Assembly: GCF_014529535.1 (NCBI RefSeq)
Contig: NC_050738.1
Coordinates: 682,001 to 746,000, forward strand
From: Bradysia coprophila
Taxonomy: Eukaryota; Arthropoda; Insecta; Diptera; Sciaridae
DNA: 64,000 bases
Reading direction: 5' to 3'
The translations under genes were made by a program, and so were the position numbers. Within the stretch, counting starts at the first letter, position 1, and every line of letters begins with the position of its first letter. Positions 33,901-43,946 of the stretch are shown piece after piece. The notes beneath the pieces were generated by a model, which saw only the letters and a program-made list of their open reading frames with translations, ran no database searches and was not told the DNA's origin.

Positions 33901-36750
33901 CCACACGACATGACAAGCTTGTAACAGGAATGTTGCAACACTATAACATCTGGTACTGAAAGCAAGAATTAAAAAAAAGATGCAAAACCGTTTCACGGAA
34001 CCAAATTGCACTTTGATATGTATTGGCTTGATGATACCAATAATGTGAAAATTGCCATTTGCTTCCTCATAATGCACAGCTAAAGATCTTTATTCACCAC
34101 AGTACGGTCCACGATTCAATTGGACATCGACGGAACAAAGTTATTTGTTGGGCGCATTTTTCTGGGGCTACCTTGTGACAACATTACCCGGTGGTACATT
34201 ATCCGAATGGCTTGGCGGTAAAAATGTCACCACATATTCGATGGCACTGAGTGCAATTCTCACTGCCATTGTACCAATGTTGGCTAGCTTCTCTGTGTGG
34301 CTAATTTTTATCGTTCGACTACTGACTGGAGTGGCTGGGGTAAAATAACATGACTAGCACATCGGTAAACTCTAGGAACTAACGGATTTCCATTCCTTCA
34401 TCTCTAGGGAGTTCTCTATCCAGCGATGCACAATCTGATTTCAAAATGGGCCCCACCAAACGAGAAAGGTAAATTTGTAGCCACATTGCTCGGCGGAACG
34501 TTCGGAACGGTGATAACATGGGTACGTATTTGGAGTTGATGAAAATGTTTAAATTCCGACTCTAAAAACAATTAATTTGGCACACACAGCCGATGGCCGG
34601 ATATCTGACTGAAACGTTTGGATGGATTTATGCATTTTACGTTCCGGCAGCTATAACAGCAGTCGTAACACTAGTTTGGTATGCATTGGTATCGGATAGT
34701 CCAAGCGATCATCCCAGAATCAGAAAGGAAGAAAAGGAGTACATCCAAGCAGCAATGGGAGATAGTATTTCCAATAAGAAGGTAGTGCGCGGATGACCTC
34801 TTGACAACGAAAAGCGAGTCGAAATGATCGTTTCAATTTATCTTTCAGTCTCTTCCACCATTCTTAAGTCTAGTCACATCGTTACCATTTCTTGCTTTAA
34901 ACGCTCTACATTACGGTAATATGTGGGGAATGTTCTTTTTGCTTACAGCGGCCCCGAAATTCATGAGCGAGGTAAGTCTAAGCAATTTTTGCGTTTTTAA
35001 CTGGGATAAGTGGTGAAAATGCATATCCATTCGAAGGTTCTCGGATTTAAATTGTCACATGCTGGCATTCTGGCCAGTTTGCCGTACTTGGCTCGATTTA
35101 TTTCTGGATTTGTTTTTGGTTCCATTGGTGATTCGGCTAGGAAAAATGGATGGATGAGTGTGACAGCGATTCGGAAATTCTTTTGCATATTCTGTGAGTA
35201 TGAAGCGAAAGAACGGTGTGTGTTGGTCATACCGAATTTTCGCATTTTATTTTAAACCAGCCCAGATACTTTGTCTCTCAACAATTTATTACTATAAAGT
35301 CCAGATCGGTTAGTATTTAGATGAAGAACTTATTACGGTGTAATTGGCAAGGACGCGAAAAATAAGCTATGATCAAGTGTGTTAAAACAGGTGAAGTAAT
35401 AGATTTTACCGGTTGAAAATTTATTAGACGAAAGTTTTTTTTTGCAAAATCTTTTACTTCTTTTGTTTGATTGTAATATTTTTCCGGTATAAAAGGATGG
35501 ACAAAGCTAAACTCTCATTATTTTTGTCCTCGTGGTCGATAACAGATGTCTGATTTGACAGTGGCAGTGACATGGGTGGAATGAGGGAATGTAAAATTGA
35601 CCTGTTTTGATCCACAGCTTGCATATCCTTTAAAACAGACAATAACACCCGCATTGGCATAAAATGAACAATTTTTTTTACTTATTCTCCACTTTACATC
35701 TTGTTTTTTAAAATCTTTTTTTTATTTTTATTTTTGCTTCGATTAAATTATTGACCGTCACGGTTCGTCTACAGTTAATTTTTTGTGTGTATAAAAACCC
35801 GACCGATGAAAAAACAAATCGAAATTTTAGATTAGCCCATCCAATACAACAATCTGATAAATTATCTCAAATCCATCGCGTGTCTTTTTTTGCTCAACAA
35901 ATTCCATTCAAACAATAATTAATTTCTGTTTTGCGATTTTCATCGGATAACTATCAAGACAATCAATTATGGATGAAAAATTAATAAATTAAAATGCTAA
36001 TTGACACGTCAACCGTGCGATAAACGATTTTTATTGCGGTTTAAGAGCGCCAAGGAATTTGTACGAAATCTCGCTTTCAGCTCACATAATACCGGGACTG
36101 TTACTCATTGGACTGACCTACGTTGGTAGTAATCCGTACGTATGCGTTGGAATGATCACACTTTCACTCGGTTTCAACGGAGCGTCAACGGTGACCAATC
36201 TACAAAATGCACAGGATCTTGCACCGAATTATGTAATTACGAAAGATGCTGACAGTCACTCCGCGTGAGAATGTTTCTCGTGTGAAAATCGCATGAGGGA
36301 GACATTCGCGTGGAATGACCCGTATCATTCAAATTTTAAAAATTTCTTAATTTAATGATAGGCCGGTACAATTTACGGAATCATCAATTTTTGTGGTACA
36401 ACAACAGGTTTCATAACGCCATTAGTTGTGGGCTACTTTACACAAGATCGGGTAAGTCAAAATATTTACTCAACCAAAACATTAGATAACCGAGAGAAAG
36501 AAAAATAAATACTTCCGGTCAGTTGCTGGCTGATGCAATATCGAGTTAAAATTAAATCCAATCTTTCGATCAATCCCATTAGAACACCATCGATGAGTGG
36601 AGCATAATCTTTACGATCGGCGCAGTTGTGTACATTATACCAGCGTTGATTTTCATATTTTTCGGAAGCGGTAAAATTCAGCCATGGAATGATCATCCAC
36701 GGAAAACGGTCAATGAAACTGCAGAAGTGATCGCACCGAAAGCAGATTAA
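18936..36750 (+). CDS. SLC17/sialin-like major facilitator transporter (gene 1)
   Basis: Ten coding exons in phase: 18936-18978, 32959-33110, 34103-34339, 34408-34521, 34590-34781, 34849-34971, 35037-35193, 36081-36232, 36362-36451, 36583-36750; about 475 residues. Exon 1 codes only 14 residues and is separated by a 14-kb intron. Family marks are the first membrane segment with SYMLRVNISINILAMVE, the GAFFWGYLVTTLPGG segment, GGVLYPAMH...KWAPPNEKGKF, GWIYAFYVP, the loop ending in HPRI, and the last segments with GIINFCGTTTGFITPL and WSIIFTIGAVVYIIPA. This is the anion/cation symporter family (sialin, vesicular glutamate and phosphate transporters), with about twelve membrane segments. The substrate cannot be read from sequence. 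AATAAA is at 37055. Confidence in exon 1 is lower than in exons 2-10, since it rests on splice phase and on the expected short N-terminus before KIPTRF. Confidence 0.87.
19559..19617. repeat. Perfect 20-base hairpin in intron 1
   Basis: Arms 19559-19578 and 19598-19617 are exact reverse complements (CGAAGTACTTTATTAGGATG) around a 19-base loop. Pairing weakens outside the arms. It is probably the core of an old foldback element. Confidence 0.7.
19968..20708. mobile_element. 741-base imperfect palindrome (foldback element) in intron 1
   Basis: The left half pairs with the right half almost throughout: ends AAGGACTTCGACCCTAG and CTAGGGTCGAATACCTT, then GGTGATCAAAAACC / GGTTTTTGATCACC, CACGAGCCGT / GCACGGCTCGTG, and near the centre GTGGTTTGGATA / CATCCAAACC. 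The loop is at about 20330-20375. No target duplication was obvious. No coding capacity, so likely a foldback MITE. Confidence 0.75.
20709..25199. other. Intron 1 of transporter gene 1, middle part
   Basis: AT-rich intronic sequence without recognisable exons. At 22238-22305 a 27-base unit (GAGTCAACATAAAATATTGT) is repeated about three times. A fragment of the GAAGTAATAGATT family lies at about 22490-22600. A pair of blocks near 24875 and 25050 (CTAGCATGAACA / GTTCATGCTAG) suggests an eroded foldback element. Confidence 0.4.
25200..25531 (+). mobile_element. LINE ORF2 relic, part 1 (RNase H region)
   Basis: The plus strand codes for IIWIPSHSGLLG, the end of the RNase H domain in I/R1/Jockey-type LINEs. 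Then, after a frame disturbance, it reads through a stretch including TRLKIFTGVMTGH up to position 25531. The reading is broken by the Copia-type element at 25532 and resumes at 27091. Earlier parts of the LINE are too decayed or missing. Non-functional. Confidence 0.65.
25532..27085 (-). mobile_element. Gag-only Copia-type LTR retroelement
   Basis: A 1554-base element with two nearly identical 121-base LTRs (25532-25652 and 26965-27085) and a 5-base target duplication TTATT on both sides (25527-25531, 27086-27090). It lies on the minus strand: the 5' LTR is 26965-27085, starting TGTTAAAATTC. Directly inside it is the primer binding site GGTTATGGGCCCAG (minus strand of about 26951-26964), which matches the internal initiator-tRNA site known from Copia. 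A purine-rich GAGGAGGAGTG stretch precedes the 3' LTR. The only gene is gag; protease, integrase and reverse transcriptase are absent. The LTRs differ at only about two positions, so the insertion looks young. Confidence 0.9.
26122..26904 (-). CDS. Copia-type Gag protein (intact frame)
   Basis: 260 residues, open from ATG to stop. The N-terminal part has the Copia Gag pattern (LSGDNYFNWRYKMQMYM, then a helical domain with KDAWTKLKDFH), as in the UBN2-type gag family. Near residue 212 there is one zinc knuckle CFFCDKKGHVKQHC of the CCHC type. The C-terminus is acidic/serine-rich. Gag packages element RNA into virus-like particles; here it is the only product, so mobilisation would need enzymes from another copy. 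The intact frame suggests selection on gag or recent insertion. Confidence 0.9.
   Translation of the reverse strand: MEFKYAITKLSGDNYFNWRYKMQMYMTRQGIWTVIEDAKPDPVTAAWTKNDQDAHSVIALCVEDNQIQHIRNCKSAKDAWTKLKDFHENDSPNNRVTILRKLMTRRLEEDGDVEDHVNQMNELFQKLLALGEEFKPEFILSATLIGSLPESYNSLAAILESRNEELTSSTVCSMIIDEYKRRKERKEGASNESILRISSSSFKREVMCFFCDKKGHVKQHCADYKEWLEKKQSRPQHANAIFDGGSSSEDDECSREEFLF
27091..27215 (+). mobile_element. LINE ORF2 relic, part 2 (C-terminal Cys-His tail)
   Basis: Continues the relic of 25200-25531 after the Copia-type insertion, in the same frame once the element and one TTATT are ignored. It codes for CDLC...AEHYLCNCPAF, the CCHC-like motif found at the C-terminus of R1/Jockey-type ORF2, followed by a stop. 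Non-functional fragment. Confidence 0.7.
27216..30200. other. Intron 1 of transporter gene 1, right part
   Basis: The first 200 bases are probably the LINE 3' region. The rest is AT-rich intronic sequence. Near 29570-29690 there is an end related to the outer repeat of 8490 (GGATTGCGTTACCTTCAG). No exon was recognised, and the longest open frames lack any family similarity. Confidence 0.4.
30202..31300. repeat. Dispersed element with GACCCGTACGAA inverted ends
   Basis: Begins GACCCGTACGAAGTACTGGGG and near its right end has TTCGTACGGGTC at 31273-31284, the exact reverse complement of the first 12 bases. Bases 31128-31300 match window positions 1-180, so at least two copies exist, and both share about 16 bases beyond the inverted motif. 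An additional TTCGTACGGGGC lies at about 31107. A run of ATATAG-type repeats is at 30945-31085. No protein is coded. The exact boundaries and class are uncertain. Confidence 0.6.
31301..32649. other. Intron 1 of transporter gene 1, repeat-rich end
   Basis: AT-rich. A member of the GATAACAGATG / GAAGTAAAAGATT family lies at about 31950-32090 (minus orientation). No exon was seen. Confidence 0.4.
32650..32885. mobile_element. 236-base MITE with 8-base target duplication
   Basis: Ends TAAATAGCCTCAA and TTGAGGCTATTTA are inverted repeats that extend imperfectly for about 45 bases (with GGATAATAGCGGC / GCCGCTATTATCC). The element is flanked by ATTTCTAA at 32642-32649 and 32886-32893. The 8-base duplication suggests a hAT or P-like mobiliser. 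It lies 73 bases before transporter exon 2. No coding capacity. Confidence 0.8.
33111..34102. other. Intron 2 of transporter gene 1
   Basis: 991 bases without exons. At about 33500-33660 it contains a member of the repeat family marked by CTTTTACTTC and AAGTACCGGAAAGTG. Nothing else was recognised. Confidence 0.4.
35194..36080. other. Intron 7 of transporter gene 1
   Basis: 887 bases. At about 35375-35545 it holds another copy of the family: AACAGGTGAAGTAATAGATT and AAATCTTTTACTTC form a loose hairpin, followed by GGTATAAAAGG and TCGATAACAGATG. The rest is AT-rich with no exon. Confidence 0.45.
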
Positions 36751-37432
36751 ACGTGATTTCGTGCTATAATCTCTTAATTTTATGAAGAGTAAATTTTCGT
36801 GGCATTCTTTTTAGCATTTAAGTCAATTCTATTGTCGTTAGACTACACATTTTTACGTAATTGCTAATTTTGTGCATCAAAACCTTTTATCAATCTACCT
36901 TCTCTATGTTTTAATTAAAAGCAGACGTACAATTTACGGAACGCGTATGCACACAATTATAGAACGACTTCTATCCAAAAGTGATAAAACAAATTTTAAT
37001 TTTATTTTGTTAAGTTAACTAATTAAGCTGAAACACAAATGTATTATACAAACAAATAAATGAATTCTTTATCCATTATGTTGCTTCATCGATTTATTGT
37101 GACTACTATCCTCTCTGCAAGAGTGCAAGAACATCAGTACAAACTAGTTGGGATCTTGGTGAATTCCCTGGTACATACGGAAACTTGTACGTTATATAGA
37201 ATTCGAGTCTTGAGCGAGACGTTTAACCAGTTCGGTTCACGTACATAACGCAATATTATTTCATGGGGTATAAAAGCTTTCCAAAAACTACGTTACATAA
37301 CATCGTATAGAAACTATGAAAGACCAACCGAATTTGCTTACCATGTTCTTTACACACTGATAGACGTGTTACTGATGATTTGATATATTCTTAAACATAG
37401 GCAACGACTCTTTATCCATACTCCTTTATTCG
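36751..37432. other. 3' flank of transporter gene 1
   Basis: Contains the probable poly(A) signal AATAAA at 37055 and otherwise AT-rich sequence up to the hAT-like element. No gene seen. Confidence 0.4.
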
Positions 37433-38196
37433 CAGAGCCGGATTAACCCATGGGCAAAGTGAACCCGGCCCAGGGCGCTGGGAAAATAAAGGCGCTTAGA
37501 AATTAAATTTTCTCGACAATGTAATCATTTCACGTTCAACATAAGTCATGCACAAATCAACGTCGATTAAAAAAAATTCGCGCTCGCTTCGCTTGCATCT
37601 GTACATTACATTCTTGGGGTAAATGTGAGCTACAAGAAATGCATATATACATCTAACTTGATATTTTTGAATAATACACACACATCGACTAACCCAAGGC
37701 TGTTCGTATTTGGTTATTTAAAGCATTTTTATGATGGTCCTGCTTTAGAAAAGTTGAACTTTGAGGCTTCTGGCTGAAGACACTATCAATAATTTTCAAT
37801 AACCATTCCATTGCTTCATTTTCGTCAGCCGCCGGTGATAGTCGGATGATGGAAAGCTTTTAGCTCATGAGGAATTTTCGAAAATTTTGTAAATTCCTCA
37901 TGAGCTGAAACCTGCTCATGATCGCCGGACAACGGGAGTTTGGAACAAATAAAGCAGCTGGAAAAGCTGCAGAGCAAATCCGTTTCCGCCCATTGAAAAT
38001 TGTTCATGGCATATATTCGCGATTTTTTTTGTCGAAATCCAAGGCCAATTACCTAAATTTCAAGATCTAACACTTTCAGAGTGAAGACAAAGGATCATTC
38101 TAGAGTGCCCTAAACTTCAATACTTTTGGGATCCCGAGTCCTAGATCCTTGAAATTGCTTCAACGCAAGTCGTTTTTTCCGAATCATGACCTTACC

Positions 38197-38408
38197 CAAC
38201 GCACTGCTCCTAGCATGAACATAAGAAATATTTGGAGGCTGATGAAGTCACAGTAGGCACTGCGTTTCTTTCGTGAAGATAGGTGACTTGTTTTAGTTGT
38301 GTGAGTTCAAACACACAATACAATCAATCTTAAGCGGTAGCTCTCATCACAAAAGCCTCCAAATTCGACGTTTGTCAAAGTAGTGTTCATGCTAGGAGCA
38401 GTGCGTTG
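38197..38408. mobile_element. MITE of the CAACGCAC type, nested in the hAT-like element
   Basis: Ends CAACGCACTGCTCCTAGC and GCTAGGAGCAGTGCGTTG are exact inverted repeats that continue over TTTGGAGGCT further inside. It is flanked by CCTTACC (7 bases) at 38190-38196 and 38409-38415. A second element with the same CAACGCAC end and also 7-base flanks is at 45809-45970. Confidence 0.78.
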
Positions 38409-38524
38409 CCTTACCAAGTACAGTAAATCTCGCAATATAATGAAACTGTAACAGTATCACAAATATTGTGTCAAAAATTCACGTTTTTTTCTTGGTTTTT
38501 CCTCACAACGCGTTCATGTTCTAA

Positions 38525-38700
38525 CGATCTTCCAAGGGAAGTGAAAAGTGAGAATAATGAGAGGACATTCGAGTATAAATTGAAAGAACACCTGAATGAA
38601 ACTATAGAATTGTGATGTAAATTTGAATTGTAGTGTTCATTTTTCAATGTCTGTGATTATGGAACTTTGTATTTGAAAATAGCTATTTGCTAAATAAATT
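38525..38700 (+). mobile_element. LINE ORF2 C-terminal fragment with 3' tail
   Basis: The plus strand reads NDLPREVKSENN...FEYKLKEHL before a stop, the pattern that ends ORF2 of CR1/Jockey-like LINEs. About 100 bases later comes a TTTGATTTGATTTG repeat that looks like a LINE 3' tail. Heavily truncated and dead. Family assignment is tentative. Confidence 0.45.
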
Positions 38701-39107
38701 TGTTTGATTTGATTTGTTCTTCAAGAAGAATTTCAAGAAAAAATTGTTTCGGATTCATTCTACAAACTTCAAACTTAAAATCCCGAAAAATACGAGCGAA
38801 TCCTTTTTATAACTTTACTTGATTTTTGTTTGTGGGAAAGTTTTGCGAATTAATCACGAAAACTCTGGTTATATCATATATCTCTCACTCTCATTCATAT
38901 ATGGTTACATGTTATCATAAGCTTGCCACCTCGCCTCGCTCGCCGTTTCTAACTACACATTAATTAGAAAATAATATTCTTGAGGAAATGTTGAAAACAT
39001 TTTATTTGATTTGGTTGACAATGTAGGAAACAATTTCTTTAATAAATTTTTCATGCGGCGCTGCAAGGCTCGTTGCCCAGGCCGCTGTAAATGCTAACCC
39101 GGCCCTG

Positions 39108-41518
39108 TTTATTCGACTAATAATCTGATAATTCCGTTATTTTGGGTAATTTCTAGTGTTTAATCAACGCACTTCGAGCAAAAATCCATTTTTATATAGT
39201 GTCAAAATGTGTATGAGACACTACTGTCCAATTTCAGGACTTTATTTAGCGTACTCATGCTTGAAGTTCGTTGGTTGGTTTGATACAAATCATTTACTAC
39301 TTCATTTGCTTTGTCATATATTTTGCTATTTTAAGACCTTTACATCGTGTGCTTGTCGCTTACTATTCGTCACCTTAGTCTATCTCGCCCCGCTAGATAA
39401 TTTTGCGGGATATCAAAGTCTTAGTGGTACACCAAGGAACATTATTTCAAGCTATTTAAAGCTATTTGAAGAGTGACTATTTTGACTACAGTCAGGCAGT
39501 GACTATTTGTGAGAAATTTTTTGAGAAATTTGAGAATTTTTTGAGAAATTTGAGAACTATTTCTTCAAATTTCTCAAAATTTTACAAAATATTTTTCTTG
39601 TTTTTCTGAATAAAATTTAGGAACATTACCTTTGTTAAGTGTCTAACGATGTTGATAAAATATTAAACGTTTTTGGAACTGATTTAGACAGCTAGTTTTG
39701 ATAAATACTTGAAAACTAAATATCGAGGGCTTTAATTACTTCTTTTTGCTCTTTCAGTCAGGTCAATCTCTATCTCATCAATCAGACACCACAATTTCAA
39801 TGGATGAACGTATGACCAACTACGTCTGTACTACCAACATAGCATGTAACATAGAATTGAAACTAAAGAGTGTATCGATCAAAATTTCAATCGGATAGCC
39901 ATCAAATAAATGAAATTGAAATTGAAATTCAAAATCTATTTCTCGCTCTTGAAAACACTTTCAAAGGGCTTAATAATGAGAAAACTTTCATGTAATAAGA
40001 GTGTCTGACGAGCAAATCCATGAAGGGTGGGAGGTAATCGACAAAAAACATCTACGAAATTAGCAAAAAACAATTTTTGACAGAAATTGTTTACAATTGA
40101 CGTCAGTCAAATTTAGACCTGCTTCAGATGATACAAACAAAAATGCTCGTACGCCTTTGTACGGTTTTACCACGACTACGCGCGTGCATGTAACTATTCT
40201 TGTATAAAGCCTTTCAAGCTGTTTTGGTTGAATGAGTGGATGCTGAAAAACAGCTGAAGCAAATTAATGTCTAAATTTCATTGACGTCAACTGTATTTGC
40301 GGTATGCTTTTGTGATTAATTCCCGTAGACATTGATCGAATACCGAATAGCTTTCCGTAAACTTCTGAAAGTCAACATATTATGAAGCAATCCAACACCT
40401 CTCCCGTCACTAAAAAAATCTTAACACGTTGCCGGTTATTGTGACTTGTTAACTTTAGGCACGCCGGAAAGTGCTAAGGGAGTCGAGGAATACCTCCAAA
40501 TCTAAAAATCAAAAAATTGACTTTTGATTTTAAGAAATTTATTTGAAGGTATTCCTCGACCCCTTAGCACTTAAAGTGCCTGCTCCACTACGTGTTAATC
40601 GGCGAAAACCCACTTATAGTGGAAGTGTGACGCAAGTCTATTTATCCACTTACAAAAGAGCTGATATCGGTGGGGTGGCGCCTACAGCTTCGACTCGCTA
40701 CAAAAAATGCGTCACAAATGGCCGATTATGAGGATAGTGTAATTAAATAACTGATTTAAAAAATTGAATCTAATGTTTACGGACTTGCGTCACGGCCCTT
40801 CACTGATGCTGGCCATAAATCCTCAGTCATACGGATTTTTTTTACATTTTTTACTTTGTACTGCTTTGCGTCACGGCCTTTCCCTAACGTAGTGCCATGA
40901 TCAAAATCTATTGAAGTTGCTGTAAGAAAAGTTGTCGCCTGTTTCTTCATGAAGTGACGGAATTCGCAATTTTTTAATAACTTTCGAATACATTTAATTG
41001 CGTCACGCGTTCGCATAATAAAAACCGTATGACCAGTGACTAAGTCTAGTGCAATAAAAGTTGGTAATTTTTGCAGTCCGAACCTACTTATTTCCCAAAT
41101 AAAAAATTAAATTGGCAATTGGCACATATGGCCACCATTTACATAATTAATTGATGGCTCATCAAAGTGATTTTCAATTAACGCTTCCATGCCAATAGCT
41201 TAACGAGTCCAATTCAATGAAATTATGACCATTTCCGAATGAAATAGGTGACAAAAACAACAACACTAAAAAAGGTAAATCATCAACAAATTATAGCCTC
41301 AATTAGATCCGAGTTGTTTGTTAAATATTTTTTTTGATAATTTAGACGTGGAATTTTTAACGTGTCAATAATTCGAGTCAACATTTACCACCACTTATCA
41401 TTTATTAGAGACCTTCTCAATTACAAAGACAAAAACGTTGTTCAAATGTTTGACTAGCAATGACTAGCACGATCCCCGTAGAGACTTACTGTTCGCATAT
41501 TATACGTTCAAAGAATTT
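39108..41518. other. Spacer between convergent transporter genes
   Basis: No gene seen. It contains a decayed CAACGCAC-type MITE at about 39165-39273, a hairpin at 40471-40577 (AGTGCTAAGG ... GGTATTCCTCGACCCCTTAGCACT), and a repeat block at 40774-40905 that recurs at 16846. TTTATT at 41401-41406 could be the poly(A) signal of the minus-strand transporter. Confidence 0.45.
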
Positions 41519-43425
41519 TTAATTTTTCCGCTTCGTCGATGACTCTTCTTCGCTCTTATGGTCGTCCGTTTTCGGAAGATCAAGATCATTCCAATATTGA
41601 ATTTTGCCACTACCGAATATGATGAAAAGTATTGCTGGTGCAATGTATGCAATTGCTCCGATCAGAAAAACAGAACTCCATTCGTCGATTGTACTCTGAA
41701 AGTTCAAACATTTTCAACTTACAACTCTCTTGTCTCTTGTCGTCAAGAGACGATCTTAGTCATTACCCGTTCTTGCGTGTAATGAGCAACAATGAGTGGT
41801 GTGATGAAACCAGCTGTCGTTCCAATGGAGTTGATGATTCTATGGAATCGATTGTTTTAAACAAAATATCGAATCATGGAAACACTTTCCACTACATACC
41901 CGTACACCGTGCCAGCATAATTCGGCGCTAGGTCTTGTGAATTTTGAAGATTCGTCATAGTTCCAGCTCCATTGAAACCCAAGGATAACGTAACAAATGC
42001 AACGCAAACAGCTGGTCTCTCATTGACATAGGGCAGAGCAATAAGAAATAGTCCGGGAATGATATGAGCTGAAACGGTTAGTTGATTCGATGGAAGACAT
42101 TGTTCAAATTGAATGGTGTCGTTCCCTTACAGAATAAGCAGAATGACTTCCTGATGGTTGTGACTTCGAACCATTGCTTCTTCCGAATCAGATCTCCGAT
42201 CGATCCGAAAATGAATCCTGCGAAAAATCTCGCCAGATATGGTAGACTGGCCAAGATACCGGATTTCGATAAATTGAATCCTAGCACCTGCGTAAATGAT
42301 TGATTTGAATCCAACTCAGACATTTATCGGAATTCAATTTTGCACTACCTCGTTCATGTATTTCGGGGCCGCAGTCATTAGGAAGTACAGTCCCCAGAGA
42401 TTGCCATAATGTAAAATTAGCAAAGCCCAAAATGGTATGGACTTAAAGACATGTACCAATGGCGGCCAGCGCTATACAAACAATTGAATCAGCTGTGTCA
42501 TCAAATTTTCCATTCCTAATGGAAAAATACCGGAAGTCGTAACCAACTTACCTTTGTGTACGTGACACCAAGTAACGAATTTTCAATGTACTCTTTCTCT
42601 TCCGTCGATATTCGTGGATGGCTAGCAGGATCGTCGAATGTCGTAATAAACCAAACGATTGTAAAACACCCCGATAATATTGCTGGCACGTAAAATGCGT
42701 AGTCCCAACCAACGGACTCTACCAGATAGCCAGCTACCGACCATGTGACCACTGTCCCAATCGCACCACCGACCAATGCACTTACCTATTCTAGGAAAAC
42801 GGAAATTATCGAATTTCGTTCAGGGAACTCATTTTGTACTCAAACGAATTTTCCTTTTTCTTCGGGTGGTGCCCACTTTGAAACGAGCTTGTGTAATGCT
42901 GGATACAGTGTGCCCTGTAATGTTGTGACTGTTTAAACATCTGGCTGGTTATTTATATGAACATTGTCTTACCGAAAAGAATCCAATCAGAAACCGGACC
43001 ATAAAAGATACCCAAAAAGATGCAGAAGCTACCGGAGTTACGGCTTCTAGGATGCAGCTGATCAAAAATGAATAACCGACTAAGCGACGGCCACCAAATT
43101 TGTCAGACAAAACTCCGCTAGGTAGTGGCGTTATGGCATATCCCCAGAAGAATGAACCGAGTAACAAACTTTGCTGATAAGCCGACCAGTCCAACCTTTC
43201 TGGTCCGTACTGGAAAATGTAGATCGACAATGAACAACTAAATGGAGTAAAGTTTCCAATGTCATACATTTGGTGGGTCCGTAATCGTTCCATTCTCATT
43301 CTCATTTAGATTAGTTGGCTTAACCATTGCTAGAATGTTTATGGACATGGCATTTCGAAGCATGTATGAGAAGAAAGTTGCAAAGAATATCATAACTCCA
43401 GTCATCAGCCGTGACGGTATTTTAT
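41519..43425 (-). CDS. SLC17/sialin-like major facilitator transporter (gene 2, first exon missing)
   Basis: Nine exons on the minus strand in order: 43425-43268, 43209-42973, 42914-42846, 42785-42552, 42471-42349, 42287-42131, 42068-41900, 41839-41767, 41695-41519; about 465 residues plus an unplaced start. It is a close paralogue of gene 1: KIPSRLMTGVMIFFATFFSYMLR, SFFWGYAITPLPSG, KWAPPEEKGKF, GWDYAFYVP, KSGILASLPYLARFFAGFIFGS and WSSVFLIGAIAYIAPA. Most intron positions agree with gene 1, but the intron after TVITW in gene 1 is absent, and gene 2 has one inside KGKF/VSALVGG. Exon 2 begins in phase 1, so exon 1 must end in one coding base. It may lie far upstream, as in gene 1. A stretch near 43635 (ending GAYTLPV before a donor-like GTCTTT) has the right phase but no start codon, so I do not adopt it. 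Confidence 0.85.
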
Positions 43426-43554
43426 CTGTAAAACATCGATTTAAAGAATTTTTTCAAAAGAACTTTGAGGAAATAGACTCGCCAGGCAAATACATTATTT
43501 AAGAGTAACTTCTCACACGCTAAAAAAGACTTTTAGTCCTTGGTACGAAATGTA

Positions 43555-43946
43555 CTATTTCGACAATAACTCAAGAAAGAATTATTTTAAATTGTTGTAA
43601 TGTTGTAATGTTGTCTTGGAAAGACCTACAGGTAGAGTATACGCACCGCTTGGTGCGAGTAGACCCACGAGAGTTATGACTAAAAATGTAGTGAATATTC
43701 GGAGAGTCCGCCTTCTCTGCAGCTTCGATGTTCCACGAAACTGAGTATGGGGTGTTGTAGCTGGCACCCACTATCGTTCCACATATAAATGAACCCAGTA
43801 CTTTTGTGCCGCAGGCCCACAGAAGTGTTGGAAGAAAAGTTGGTGCCAAAATGCAGATTTTTTCCTTCTTTCCGGGATCGAGTGGGAGCGAACGACATTA
43901 CAACAATTTAAAATCATTTTTTCTTGAGTTATTGTCGAAAAACTGT
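43555..43946. repeat. Inverted repeat upstream of transporter gene 2
   Basis: About 50 bases at 43555-43605 (TTTCGACAATAACTCAAGAA, then TTTTAAATTGTTGTAATGT) recur as reverse complement at 43896-43946. The roughly 290 bases between have long open frames on the minus strand without recognisable similarity. Confidence 0.65.

Larger units (their letters stand above)
37433..39107. mobile_element. hAT-like element, 1675 bases, no transposase
   Basis: Begins CAGAGCCGGATTAACCC and ends GCTAACCCGGCCCTG, imperfect inverted repeats of the hAT CAGAG/CAGGG type. It is flanked by the exact 8-base duplication TTTATTCG at 37425-37432 and 39108-39115. No transposase frame or BED finger was found. Instead the interior holds a smaller nested MITE (38197-38408) and a LINE fragment (38525-38700), so it is non-autonomous and has served as an insertion target. 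Confidence 0.85.

Noticed and set aside
39156-39476. 106-residue open frame between the transporter genes
   Set aside because: Overlaps a decayed CAACGCAC-type MITE and shows no recognisable domain.
43582-43849. Candidate first exon of transporter gene 2 ending near 43633
   Set aside because: The phase fits, but there is no ATG in the frame, a stop lies just upstream, and the region is bracketed by an inverted repeat.
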